From contig NZ_CP095741.1 of the NCBI RefSeq assembly GCF_023078475.1, positions 4,303,501 to 4,367,500 on the forward strand: a stretch of 64,000 bases of DNA. Reading direction: 5' to 3'. The first letter of the stretch is position 1. Each line of letters starts with the position of its first letter. Of the stretch, positions 8,602-16,650 are shown in pieces. The stretch comes from Luteibacter aegosomaticola. GTDB taxonomy: Bacteria; Pseudomonadota; Gammaproteobacteria; Xanthomonadales; Rhodanobacteraceae. The notes beneath the pieces are model-generated. The model saw only the letters and a program-made list of their open reading frames with translations, made no database searches and had not been told where the DNA came from. A program made the translations under genes and the position numbers.

Positions 8602-9378
8602 TTAGCGCGCCGGAGGGGCTTCTGCGAGCTGACCGACGGTGCCGGCGTAAGTCACTGCGCCAACGGTCACGTGGCCTTCCATGCCGTGGAAATAGTCGTC
8701 GCGCATCTTGTCCATCTTCTTGATGAAGGCGAATGCGCGCTGGCCACCGCCCACGCGTGAGCTGTGGACGCCGCCACCGCCCTCGTAGGTGCCAGCCTCA
8801 CCGCCCTGCGGCGAGGTGATCCCGTCCAGGAACACGTCGTTGCCGGCGAAGTCGGCGTCCTTCATGTCTTTCATGCCAGCGTCGTACCGACGCTCCGCGC
8901 GTCGGCCAGCCACGTTATCGGCGTAGTCCTTTTTCATATCGCGCCAGTAGGCGTTGGCCTGCGCGCGCTGCTCGGTATTGAGCTTGGCGAATTCGACCAG
9001 GAATGCGCGCTCGAACACGGCGTCGTGGCGTTCGGCGGAGAGGGCCAGCCAGGCGACGCCGCGGGCGGGATCGCGCACGCCGGTATCGCCGTTGAGGTAC
9101 ATCAGGCCGAGGACGTATTGCGCGGGCTTGCTCGCCCAGCGGGCGGCATCCTGCATGCGCGCTGCCGCGGCTTGCTTGTCGCCACGGGCGAACGCCTGGC
9201 TGCCGGCACAGAAGTAGTACTGACCGGGCAGGAACGTCTCCATGACCGGTGGGCAGTACGCGGGCGCGCCCTTCAGCGCGTCGCTGGACTCGTTCGGGGA
9301 AGCGGGCGCAGCGGCGGCAGCAGCGCTACCGGCGAGGAAGATAAGCGCGGCCGTGGCCATCATGCGACGAATGAACAT
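8602..9378 (-). CDS. Exported Sel1-like repeat protein (paralogue 1 of 3)
   Basis: 258 residues, first gene of the three-paralogue unit. The start MFIRRMMATAALIFLAGSAA is chosen over a longer frame because AAAGGAG lies six bases before this ATG and a signal peptide begins here. Contains FLPGQYYFCAGSQAF, SKPAQYVLGLMYLNGDTGV and GVAWLALSAERHDA, the same ordered motifs as the two downstream copies, then FAGNDVFLDGITS and a Gly-rich loop. No catalytic motif is seen. The downstream paralogues start 24 and 18 bp after each stop. Confidence 0.75.
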   Translation of the reverse strand: MFIRRMMATAALIFLAGSAAAAAAPASPNESSDALKGAPAYCPPVMETFLPGQYYFCAGSQAFARGDKQAAAARMQDAARWASKPAQYVLGLMYLNGDTGVRDPARGVAWLALSAERHDAVFERAFLVEFAKLNTEQRAQANAYWRDMKKDYADNVAGRRAERRYDAGMKDMKDADFAGNDVFLDGITSPQGGEAGTYEGGGGVHSSRVGGGQRAFAFIKKMDKMRDDYFHGMEGHVTVGAVTYAGTVGQLAEAPPAR

Positions 9379-9530
9379 CACCGACTCCTTTCTGCATGCC
9401 GGCGCTGTGCCCCGCACCGTGGGGTTCCCGAGGACTATTACAGTACTACCCGGTTCGCTTTAGCGGCGTGAAAATTTGTTTAGGGCCCGTCGTAAACCGC
9501 GCGGTTGTGGCGTTGGTTGACCCTCAGCCT

Positions 9531-10205
9531 TCACCCCTTATCGATCGCCGCGTGCATGCGACGGATGACATCGGCGTAATCGGGGGCCGTGAAGATGGCC
9601 GAGCCGGCGACGAACGTATCTGCACCTGCGGCGGCGATCTGGCCGATGTTGTCGGCGTTCACGCCACCATCCACCTCGAGGCGGATCTTGCGGCCGCTGG
9701 CGTCGATGCGCTCGCGGACATGGCGGATCTTGTCCAGCGCGCCGGGGATGAACTTCTGGCCGCCAAAGCCCGGGTTCACCGACATGATCAGCACCATGTC
9801 GATCTTGTCGAGCACGTAATCGAGCCAGTTGAGCGGCGTGGCCGGGTTGAACACCAGGCCGGCTTCGCAGCCTTCGCCCTGGATCAGCTGGATGGTGCGA
9901 TCGACATGCTCGCTGGCTTCCGGGTGGAAGCTGATGCTGCGCGCGCCAGCCTTGGCGAAATCGGGAACGATGCGGTCGACCGGCTTCACCATAAGGTGCA
10001 CGTCGATGTGCTCGGTGATGCCGTAATCACGCAGCGCCTTCAACACCATCGGGCCGATGGTGAGGTTGGGCACGTAGTGGTTATCCATGACGTCGAAATG
10101 CACCCACTGCGCACCGGCGTCGAGCACCTTGCGCGTGTCCTCACCCAGGCGGGCGAAATCCGCCGAGAGGATGGAGGGGGCGATGACGGGAGACTGCTTG
10201 GCCAT
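9531..10205 (-). CDS. rpe: Ribulose-phosphate 3-epimerase
   Basis: 224-residue TIM-barrel enzyme interconverting ribulose 5-phosphate and xylulose 5-phosphate in the pentose phosphate pathway. Family motifs are all visible: [29 protein letters not shown] with the catalytic Asp and metal His, [21 protein letters not shown] and the catalytic-Asp motif LEVDGGVN. The ATG at 10205 ([11 protein letters not shown]) is preferred; the longer frame upstream is translated from sequence next to a REP element. Length is normal for the family. Confidence 0.97.
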   Translation of the reverse strand: MAKQSPVIAPSILSADFARLGEDTRKVLDAGAQWVHFDVMDNHYVPNLTIGPMVLKALRDYGITEHIDVHLMVKPVDRIVPDFAKAGARSISFHPEASEHVDRTIQLIQGEGCEAGLVFNPATPLNWLDYVLDKIDMVLIMSVNPGFGGQKFIPGALDKIRHVRERIDASGRKIRLEVDGGVNADNIGQIAAAGADTFVAGSAIFTAPDYADVIRRMHAAIDKG

Positions 10206-10232
10206 GGTCGTTACCCTAATGAAGAAAGCTTG

Positions 10233-10327
10233 GTAGGAGCCCACCCTGTGGGCGACATCTTTCGCCTCACCGCCGGCGGCCCTGTGACGTAACCGCGAAC
10301 GGCGTCGCCCACAGGGTGGGCTCCTAC
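10233..10327. repeat. REP pair (family 1)
   Basis: Left arm ATCTTTCGC type, right arm GCCGTTCGC type. Lies 28 bp upstream of the rpe start, between rpe and djlA, both on the minus strand. Confidence 0.9.
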
Positions 10328-10378
10328 CGGGCGGGGTTCGCGTTGTATCGGGGCATCATACCGATGCCCGTGTTGGCA

Positions 10379-11191
10379 TTACTTGAAGCCCCGTTCTGCC
10401 TTGATCCGTTCGTAGGCCGCGTTGATTTCGCTCGCGCGGGCTTCGGCGCGGCGGCGCATGTCTTCGGGCAGGTCGCCGAGGCGGTCGGGGTGGTGTTCGG
10501 AAATGAGCTTGCGGTAGGCGCGTTTGATGGCGCGCTCGTCGGTATCGCGCTGGATGCCGAGCACGGCGTAGGGATCCGGGCCCTGGGTGTTCCGCTGCGG
10601 GGGCACGTAGCCGCCGCGACCGCCACCACCGCCGTAGGCGCGGCCCTGGCCGGCGTTACCGTTCCAGGCGTAGCCCTTCATGGCCATGAGGGCCATGAGC
10701 TCCATGTCGCTCACCCGCAGGGCGAACGCCAGCTGGCGCAGGATGGCCATCTTCTCGGGCGAGGGCGTGCCTTCGGCGAGCACGGTTTCGATCACCACAT
10801 CGATCACCGGGAACGCGTGGTCACGGCGGTGGCCCACCCACTGGCGCAGGTCGTCGATGACCTCGGTGGCGTTGAATTCGGGCTGCTTGCCCTGGTTGAA
10901 GGCATCGATGGCGCGGGCGCGATCGTCCTGGTCCAGGTTCATGCGCACCATGAGGCGCTCGGCGATGGCGATTTCCGCTTCGGAAACCCGGCCATCGGCC
11001 TTGGCCACAGCGCCGATCAGGGCGAACAGCGGGGCGATGTAGCCGCCCTGCGCCGGCGCGCGGCGGCGCTGCGATTGCTGGCGGCTGGCATCGAACATGA
11101 AGCCGATCGCGCCGCCGATGAGGGCGCCGAGGAGATTGTGGGTAAGCCACATGCCCAGGACGGCGCCGATAAGAATGCCGGTGAAATTCAT
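10379..11191 (-). CDS. djlA: DjlA-like membrane J-domain co-chaperone
   Basis: 270 residues. N-terminal Gly-rich membrane segment (MNFTGILIGAVLGMWLTHNL ... GGAIGFMF), a TerB-like helical domain (about 50-165, with IGAVAKADGRVSEAEI), a Gly/Arg linker and a C-terminal J domain (DPYAVLGIQ ... HHPDR) with the HPD motif that stimulates DnaK ATPase. This domain order is that of DjlA. The start overlaps the stop of the upstream cytochrome gene as ATGA, so the two are translationally coupled. Confidence 0.9.
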   Translation of the reverse strand: MNFTGILIGAVLGMWLTHNLLGALIGGAIGFMFDASRQQSQRRRAPAQGGYIAPLFALIGAVAKADGRVSEAEIAIAERLMVRMNLDQDDRARAIDAFNQGKQPEFNATEVIDDLRQWVGHRRDHAFPVIDVVIETVLAEGTPSPEKMAILRQLAFALRVSDMELMALMAMKGYAWNGNAGQGRAYGGGGGRGGYVPPQRNTQGPDPYAVLGIQRDTDERAIKRAYRKLISEHHPDRLGDLPEDMRRRAEARASEINAAYERIKAERGFK

Positions 11192-11499
11192 GGAGCGCCC
11201 TTGGAGGGGGTCTGGGCGGCGAACCACTGGGAAAGCTGGTCGATATCCGCTTCGGAAAGGGGACCGGCCATGGCGCGCATCACGGGGTTGTCCCGGTGGC
11301 CATCGCGGTACTGGTGGAGCGCGGCGCGCAGGTAAACCGCCTTCTGCCCGGCGAGGTTAGGGGCATCGGCGTTGATCGCGATGCCGTTTTCGCCATGGCA
11401 GGCCGCGCACATGCCCAACCGCACCGGTTTCGCGGGCGGGGCAGCGAGTACAGGGGTGGTCAAGGCCAGGGCGAGTGCCGCGGTCGTCAGTTTACGCAT
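11188..11499 (-). CDS. Periplasmic mono-haem cytochrome c
   Basis: 103 residues with a Sec signal (LTTAALALALTTPVLA), one haem-binding motif CAACH (in GMCAACHGENG) and a candidate axial Met in NPVMRAMAGPLSE. Size and motif order fit the class I c5/c553-type cytochromes that shuttle electrons in the periplasm. The ATG at 11499 is used because the signal peptide begins there; the long upstream frame is derived from REP sequence. Overlaps djlA by four bases. Confidence 0.85.
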   Translation of the reverse strand: MRKLTTAALALALTTPVLAAPPAKPVRLGMCAACHGENGIAINADAPNLAGQKAVYLRAALHQYRDGHRDNPVMRAMAGPLSEADIDQLSQWFAAQTPSKGAP

Positions 11500-11601
11500 G
11501 GCAAAGTTGTGGGGGCTGTCGCCGCAAATTCTAGCAGGTGCCCGCAACCCACCCGCGCCGCAGGCGCCCACCCCGTGCGCGACATCTTTCCCACCCCCGC
11601 C

Positions 11602-11724
11602 GTAGGAGCCCACCCTGTGGGCGACATCTTTCGCGAAATAACCACAGGATCGCCGAGACCAAGCTCCAAACGGCGGCCATGCGGCGTTTTCGCGAAAGGC
11701 GTCGCCCACAGGGTGGGCTCCTAC
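11602..11724. repeat. REP pair (family 1) with enlarged spacer
   Basis: Left arm ATCTTTCGC type, right arm GCCTTTCGC type. The centre is about 28 bp longer than usual and reads like unrelated sequence. A degenerate extra arm (CGCCCACCCCGTGCGCGACA) lies just upstream at about 11564-11590. Located between cytochrome c and purC, which diverge. Confidence 0.85.
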
Positions 11725-11751
11725 GGGGGGTGCGGGGCGCCGCTGGGCCGG

Positions 11752-11757
11752 TACAAT
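11752..11757 (+). promoter_or_regulatory. Possible -10 element of purC
   Basis: TACAAT preceded by GG, 48 bp before the purC start; no good -35 box is visible, so this is weak. Confidence 0.35.
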
Positions 11758-11804
11758 TAACAGGATTCCTGTTGTTCCCGCCTTTTGCCTCTGGAGCTCC
11801 GCCC

Positions 11805-12704
11805 GTGCCCACCACCTTGAGCCAATCCGACCTGCCTGGCCTGGAACTCATCCATCGCGGCAAGGTGCGCGATGTGTACGCCCTGCCCGGCAACCGCCTG
11901 CTCATGGTGGCGACCGACCGCCTTTCGGCTTTCGACTCGGTGCTGCCCAACCCGATCCCGGGCAAGGGTGAGATGCTCTGCCAGATCTCGAACTTCTGGT
12001 TCGAGAAGACCCAGCACCTGATCCCGAACCACCTGACCGGTGAAGACGTGGCCTCGGTGCTCCCGGCCGGCGTGGACGTGGCCCTGTACGCCAAGCGCGC
12101 GGTGATTACGAAGCGTCTCAAGCCGGTCCCGGTCGAGGCGATCGCCCGCGGTTACATCATTGGCTCGGGCTGGAAGGACTACCAGGCCACCGGCGCCATC
12201 TGCGGGATCACCCTGCCGCCGGGCCTGCAGCAGGCCGAGCAGCTGCCGGAGCCGATCTTCACCCCGTCGACCAAGGCCGCCGTGGGCGACCACGACGAGA
12301 ACGTGAGCTTCGATGCCGTGGTGGCTGCCGTGGGCGAGGAGATGGCCAACGCCGTCCGCGACGCCACGCTGAAGATCTACCAGTTCGCCGCCGAGTACGC
12401 CGCCACGCGCGGGATCATCATTGCCGACACCAAGTTTGAATTCGGCACGGATGAAGACGGCACGCTCTACATCATGGATGAGATGCTCACCCCGGATTCC
12501 TCGCGTTTCTGGCCGGCGGAGACCTACAAGGTCGGCACCAGCCCCGACAGCTACGACAAGCAGTTCGTGCGCGATTACCTGCTGAACGTGGCCCACTGGA
12601 ACAAGGAGCCGCCGGCGCCGTCCGTGCCCGACGACGTGATCGCCGGCACCGCCGCGAAGTATGCTGAGGCCCTGGACAAGCTGGCCGGCATCCGCGTCGA
12701 CTAA
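11805..12704 (+). CDS. purC: Phosphoribosylaminoimidazole-succinocarboxamide synthase
   Basis: 299-residue SAICAR synthase of de novo purine biosynthesis, joining aspartate to CAIR with ATP. Recognised by [20 protein letters not shown] near the N-terminus, [17 protein letters not shown], the [14 protein letters not shown] segment, [11 protein letters not shown] and [14 protein letters not shown]. The start is taken as GTG ([12 protein letters not shown]) with GGAG about nine bases upstream; the open frame runs further 5' only through REP-derived sequence. Eukaryote-like length near 300 residues is usual for this proteobacterial group. Followed at 33 bp by a membrane protein gene. Confidence 0.95.
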   Translation: MPTTLSQSDLPGLELIHRGKVRDVYALPGNRLLMVATDRLSAFDSVLPNPIPGKGEMLCQISNFWFEKTQHLIPNHLTGEDVASVLPAGVDVALYAKRAVITKRLKPVPVEAIARGYIIGSGWKDYQATGAICGITLPPGLQQAEQLPEPIFTPSTKAAVGDHDENVSFDAVVAAVGEEMANAVRDATLKIYQFAAEYAATRGIIIADTKFEFGTDEDGTLYIMDEMLTPDSSRFWPAETYKVGTSPDSYDKQFVRDYLLNVAHWNKEPPAPSVPDDVIAGTAAKYAEALDKLAGIRVD

Positions 12705-12737
12705 GCCGGTTCCTGGCGCCCACGGGGAGGAGGCACC

Positions 12738-13205
12738 ATGCGTGATGCGGCAACGTGGTTCGGCAACTACAGCCAGGACCACCAAAACCCGACCAACCGC
12801 CTGATCCACTGGATCTGCGTGCCGGCGATCACCTGGACGGTGGTCGCCCTGGTCTGGCTGATCCCGGTGCCCGCCTTCCTCGGCAAGCCCGGCCTGTGGG
12901 CTGTGCTGGCGATGTTCCTGGCCTTCTGCTTCTACTACTACCGCCTCTCGCGGAAGATCGGCCTGGCCATGGCGGCCGCGTTCGCCGCCCTGGCCTTCCT
13001 CACCGATACGCTCTACCACGGCCTGGGCGCCAGCGGCCTGCTCTACCTGGCCATCGGCGTGTTCGTGGCCGCGTGGGTCGGCCAGTTCATCGGCCACAAG
13101 ATCGAAGGCCGCCGGCCGTCGTTCTTCACCGACCTGCAGTACCTGCTGATCGGCCCGGCGTGGCTGATGAGCAAGGCCCTGCGCCGCGCGGGCGTGGACT
13201 ACTAA
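12738..13205 (+). CDS. Mpo1-like (DUF962) integral membrane protein
   Basis: 155 residues with about four membrane spans. The N-terminal DHQNPTNRLIHWICVP and C-terminal WVGQFIGHKIEGRRPSFF carry the conserved His residues of the DUF962/Mpo1 family, whose yeast member is an iron-dependent dioxygenase acting on 2-hydroxy fatty acids. A strong GGAGGAGG site precedes the ATG. It sits between purC and another membrane protein gene and could be cotranscribed with both. Enzymatic function here is inferred only from the family. Confidence 0.85.
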   Translation: MRDAATWFGNYSQDHQNPTNRLIHWICVPAITWTVVALVWLIPVPAFLGKPGLWAVLAMFLAFCFYYYRLSRKIGLAMAAAFAALAFLTDTLYHGLGASGLLYLAIGVFVAAWVGQFIGHKIEGRRPSFFTDLQYLLIGPAWLMSKALRRAGVDY

Positions 13206-13207
13206 GC

Positions 13208-13615
13208 GTGCAGACACTCCTGACGCTGTTCTCTGCCGCCATCTGGTGGGTCATCTATTCCAGCGCTGCCGCCGTCGTGCCGGCCGTCATCGTGTTCTTC
13301 GTGCTGCGCTGGCTGGAAAAGACCTCGGTCGTCTTCAACCGGGCCTATTTCGCCAGCCTGCTCTGGGCCCTGCTCGCGGTGCTCAGCGGCGGCCTCGTGA
13401 TCGCCGCCCAGCACGGCCAGGCCGCCGGCGAGTCGGTCTTCGTCCTACCCTGGATGCGCGCCGCCCTGGTCGTCGACATGCTAATCGGCGCCTTCCTGAT
13501 CTGGCGCCTCGTCCCCCGCACCGACGCCCGCCGGGTCAAACCCACCAGCGCCTGCATGGCCGTCGCCATGGTGATGGTCGTAGCCCTGGTCGTCGGCACC
13601 ACGATCCACCGCTAA
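13208..13615 (+). CDS. Four-span membrane protein (hypothetical)
   Basis: 135 residues, nearly all hydrophobic, with about four membrane segments (ALLAVLSGGLVIAAQ; ALVVDMLIGAFLIWRLV; MAVAMVMVVALVVGTTI). The start is the GTG at 13208, three bases after the stop of the Mpo1-like gene; no ATG lies near it and the ribosome site is weak. The tight spacing argues for coexpression. No family recognised. Confidence 0.65.
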   Translation: MQTLLTLFSAAIWWVIYSSAAAVVPAVIVFFVLRWLEKTSVVFNRAYFASLLWALLAVLSGGLVIAAQHGQAAGESVFVLPWMRAALVVDMLIGAFLIWRLVPRTDARRVKPTSACMAVAMVMVVALVVGTTIHR

Positions 13616-13619
13616 CTCG

Positions 13620-13801
13620 CGGCCCCCGCATCGCACGGCCCCTGCACCACGACCGCGCCGCCCCTGCATCGCAACCGCGCCGCCCTCTGCATCACGACCT
13701 CACGGCCCCTGCATCGCAACCGCGCGTCCTCTGCATCGCGACCGCACGGCCCCTGCATCACGACCTCACGGCCTCTGCATCACGACCTCACGGCCTCTGC
13801 C
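13620..13801. repeat. Tandem repeat, about 8 units of 22 nt
   Basis: Imperfect direct repeats of the type CGGCCCCTGCATCACGACCTCA, all near 22 nt, differing mainly at CCC/CTC/TC and the ACCTCA/ACCGCG end. The array lies between the last stop codon of the purC unit and a REP pair, and abuts the REP at its GTAG. No gene is seen here. Confidence 0.8.
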
Positions 13802-13802
13802 T

Positions 13803-13897
13803 GTAGGAGCCCACCCTGTGGGCGACGCCTTTCGCGATAACGCCACAGGGCCTGTAGCGGTGGGGCGAAAGATGTCGCCCACAGGGTGGGCTCCTAC
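13803..13897. repeat. REP pair (family 1)
   Basis: Left arm GCCTTTCGC type, right arm ATCTTTCGC type. Directly follows the 22-nt tandem array. Confidence 0.9.
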
Positions 13898-13961
13898 GGG
13901 CGCGGGGGCGAACGGCGAGCGCGCGATAGGCCTGTGCTATCGGATTGATCCATACGATCAG

Positions 13962-14006
13962 TTGGACTTGACCCCCACCATCCCCATAATGAGAGTCATT
14001 CTTATT
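13962..14006 (+). promoter_or_regulatory. Sigma-70 promoter overlapped by a Fur box
   Basis: TTGGAC, a 17-nt spacer and CATAAT form a good promoter. The -10 overlaps ATAATGAGAGTCATTCTTA (13986-14004), which matches the Fur consensus GATAATGATAATCATTATC at most positions. This layout predicts iron-dependent repression of the DUF2061 gene 14 bp downstream. Confidence 0.7.
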
Positions 14007-14019
14007 AGAGGACGCGGCC

Positions 14020-14202
14020 ATGGCCCGCAAGATCAAGTTCGCGGCGACGCATTTCAGCATCGCCTTCTCCATGAGTTACGCGGCCAACCAGAACGTGGCG
14101 CTCAGCGCCCTGATCGGCGTGGCCGAGCCGCTGGCGTTCGCCTTCGGCCGTTCGGTCGTCAGCGAAGCCCGCAACGGCCTAGCGCTGGCTCCCGCCGCCT
14201 GA
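14020..14202 (+). CDS. DUF2061-like small membrane protein
   Basis: 60 residues: MARKIKFAATHFSIAFSMSY, then a hydrophobic stretch (ALSALIGVAEPLAFAFG). The KxxxxTHFxIAFxxxY pattern and the length fit the DUF2061 family of small membrane proteins of unknown function. A GAGGA ribosome site precedes the ATG. The promoter carries a Fur box, so expression is predicted under iron limitation. Its 3' end overlaps that of the convergent agarase-like gene by 24 bp. Confidence 0.75.
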   Translation: MARKIKFAATHFSIAFSMSYAANQNVALSALIGVAEPLAFAFGRSVVSEARNGLALAPAA

Positions 14203-16398
14203 TCCACCGCCGACCCGCGCGTTCGTCTCTGTCACCGCGCGGGTGAATCCTTCGAACGGGATGTCGGTAATGCCGACCAGCCCGATGTGCGAGTTTTCGC
14301 CATCCAGGATGCGGCCGGTCACCGGCTGGTCGACGTACTGGAACCAGTGGGTGCCGACAACGACGCCCGATGCCGCCGCGGCATCGACGAAGCGCGTGTA
14401 GGCCTTGCCCCGCTCCTCCTCGCTCGCCACCGCCGCCACGCCATTGCCGAACGGCCCACGGTCGCTCGAGCCGAAATGGAACTCGGTGATCATCACCGGC
14501 TTGTCCCACTTCTTGAACTCCGCCACGTCGAAGCCGTGTTCCGGCAGGTCGGTGTAGGTGTTGATACTGGTGACGTCGGTGTACTTCGCGCTCATCTCTT
14601 CCACTTCGGGCGTGCGCACCGCGAGGCGGCCGCCGAGGAAGAGATGGTGCGGGTCGGCTTTCTTCAGCGTCCGCGCGACGGTGTTGAAGTACTGGCCGGC
14701 GAAGAGTTTGAGGAAAGCGATGTAGTCCGCGGCGACAGCGGGGTGGGCTTCGCTCGGGTCCGGTGCCTTGAAGCCGCTGGCTTCGAGTTGCTTCCAGTCA
14801 GTGAGGTTGTTGAGGCCCCATGCCTTGGCGAAGGTGGCCGCATCGCCGTGAGTCTTTTTCAGAGACGCAATGAAGGCCTGTTTCGCCGGGCTTTGTGGGC
14901 CTTGGGCGAGCGAGCCGACGGCGAGTGCCCAGCGGCCTTGTGGGCCCTGCCCTGCCCACGCGAGTTCGTTATCGGCGAAGTAGCCGAGGAGCCAGGGATC
15001 GTTGGCTTTGTCCTTCGTCGCGTTGGCCACCGCTTGCTGCGTCGCCTTTTCGAAACGCGGGTCGAACGGATCCGGCATACGGCCCCAGTAGTCGTAGCCC
15101 GTGCTCACCGTATTGAAATCGCCGTGGATCAGGATGGGCACGGTGTAAGCCATGCGTTTGTCATCGGCGAAACCGGGATCGCTCCAGTTACCGAGCGTGT
15201 TGAAACGCCAGGCCTTCAATCGATCAAGCGTGCGCCTGCGCCATGCGTTGTCGTAGTTGTTGCCGAGCGTGCGCGCCACGTTGTTCGCATATACATCCCA
15301 CCAGCGCCCGTGATTCATACCGTTATCGCGCTGCGAACCGTTATCGCTGCGGCTGTCGCTGGTGCCACCGAATGGGCCGTTTGCGCCGCTCGTATCAGCG
15401 AACATGAATTCCCTGCCCTGCACATAGGCGCGGCCATCCGTGTGATTCACGGCATTCACGCCGAGCGAGAAAAACGCGTGCCCCTCGGGCGATACCAGCC
15501 ACCAGCGCTCACCCTGCTTCTGCACACGGAAAAACCCGGAAGCCTGCATCGCTGGCAAATCCGTCCGCCCACCAAACCGATCAAGCCCGGCAGCCTTGCC
15601 GCCCGACTCACCGCTCGTTGCAGGAGCGCCCTTGGGCGCGATCGCCCGCGCCTTCAAAGCCTCATCGGAATCAATCTTCTCCGGCCACGACCCACGCGTG
15701 AACTGTCCATACTTATCGACGATGCCGGTATAAGCGGCCTTCAAGTCCGCATCACCCGCCACTGCATCAACGCTTCCGAACAACACCGTCTGCGCCGCGC
15801 CCGGCTGCGGCATGGAAAGCGTCACGCCCGTGACCTTCGCCGGATCGATCGCACCCTCGGTGAAGGTCGCCACGATACGCTTCACCTTCCCATCGTCAAA
15901 CGGCATGGGCGGCCCGACCTGCATGCCGAACGCACGAGGCGAGGTCGCGCTGAGCGGCACCGACAGCACCTGCGGTGGCCCCGGCGGCAAACCCACCGTC
16001 GCCTTCAAATGTTTCTCTCCGGAAGCCACATCGACGATGAGCGTCACCGGCCAGGGCATGCCGTTCTGCACCGTAAGCCGCAGCGTGCCGTTGGCCGGCC
16101 AGGCCCACGCACACTGCTCCTTCGCTGCTCCCGCGGGAGCGCGGCTGCCAGCACCAGCACCGGCATTAGAACCAGACCCAGTACCAGAACCTGGCGCAAG
16201 CGTGATCGCTGGCGCAGCGGCCGGTTGAAAAGTAACCGCCACCAACTCGCTCCCATCCGCGGCCTTGCGCACCGTCGGATCGAGCGAAGCGTTGGCCGGC
16301 GTGATCCGCACGGCCGGCGTGGGATGGGCAAGATCAATCGCCGCGGCATGGGCACCGCAGGCAACGCTGGAAAGCAGCAGGCAGAGTGTCAGGCGCAT
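14179..16398 (-). CDS. GH50-type beta-agarase-like glycoside hydrolase
   Basis: 739 residues, secreted (signal LTLCLLLSSVACGAHAAA). An N-terminal region of about 280 residues looks like a galactose-binding/CBM-like module and contains a Gly/Ser/Ala linker; the catalytic TIM barrel follows from about residue 290 (FFRVQKQGERWWLVSPEGHAF). Candidate acid/base Glu lies in YFADNELAW (near 479) and candidate nucleophile in MITEFHFGSS (near 638), the pattern of GH50 agarases. The start at 16398 is preferred over the longer frame because the signal begins there; the upstream extension is repeat and REP sequence. The natural substrate could be agar or another galactan. No transporter or second polysaccharide enzyme adjoins it. 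Confidence 0.82.
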   Translation of the reverse strand: MRLTLCLLLSSVACGAHAAAIDLAHPTPAVRITPANASLDPTVRKAADGSELVAVTFQPAAAPAITLAPGSGTGSGSNAGAGAGSRAPAGAAKEQCAWAWPANGTLRLTVQNGMPWPVTLIVDVASGEKHLKATVGLPPGPPQVLSVPLSATSPRAFGMQVGPPMPFDDGKVKRIVATFTEGAIDPAKVTGVTLSMPQPGAAQTVLFGSVDAVAGDADLKAAYTGIVDKYGQFTRGSWPEKIDSDEALKARAIAPKGAPATSGESGGKAAGLDRFGGRTDLPAMQASGFFRVQKQGERWWLVSPEGHAFFSLGVNAVNHTDGRAYVQGREFMFADTSGANGPFGGTSDSRSDNGSQRDNGMNHGRWWDVYANNVARTLGNNYDNAWRRRTLDRLKAWRFNTLGNWSDPGFADDKRMAYTVPILIHGDFNTVSTGYDYWGRMPDPFDPRFEKATQQAVANATKDKANDPWLLGYFADNELAWAGQGPQGRWALAVGSLAQGPQSPAKQAFIASLKKTHGDAATFAKAWGLNNLTDWKQLEASGFKAPDPSEAHPAVAADYIAFLKLFAGQYFNTVARTLKKADPHHLFLGGRLAVRTPEVEEMSAKYTDVTSINTYTDLPEHGFDVAEFKKWDKPVMITEFHFGSSDRGPFGNGVAAVASEEERGKAYTRFVDAAAASGVVVGTHWFQYVDQPVTGRILDGENSHIGLVGITDIPFEGFTRAVTETNARVGGGSGGGSQR

Positions 16399-16418
16399 CC
16401 CCCAAGCCTGCCATCCCA

Positions 16419-16510
16419 AACGTGAACGCGACACCCACCCACAACGGGAACGCGCCCCCTCCACAACGGGAACGCGACGCCCACCCACAACGGGAACGCG
16501 ACACCCACTC
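16419..16510. repeat. Tandem repeat, four units of about 24 nt
   Basis: Direct repeats built on AACGGGAACGCGACACCCAC, four copies with small changes, directly upstream (on the minus strand) of the agarase-like gene and next to a REP pair. It occupies the position expected for the promoter or leader of that gene. Confidence 0.8.
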
Positions 16511-16518
16511 GACCCTCC

Positions 16519-16640
16519 GTAGGAGCCCACCCTGTGGGCGACATCTTTCGCCTCAGGCCACAAGGTCTTGGGGATCAGATCGAGAGCTCTATTTCCCGAG
16601 CGTTGTCGCGAACGGCGTCGCCCACAGGGTGGGCTCCTAC
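16519..16640. repeat. REP pair (family 1) with enlarged spacer
   Basis: Left arm ATCTTTCGC type, right arm GCCGTTCGC type; the centre is about 27 bp longer than usual. Lies between the permease gene and the 24-nt repeats. Confidence 0.88.
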
Positions 16641-16650
16641 ATGGCGCGGG

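Noticed and set aside
11500..11709. N-terminal extension of the cytochrome c
   Set aside because: The extra 70 residues are translated from REP sequence ([15 protein letters not shown] peptide) and precede a complete signal peptide.
13620..13801. CRISPR-like array
   Set aside because: The 22-nt units are contiguous with no unique spacers, and no cas gene is present.
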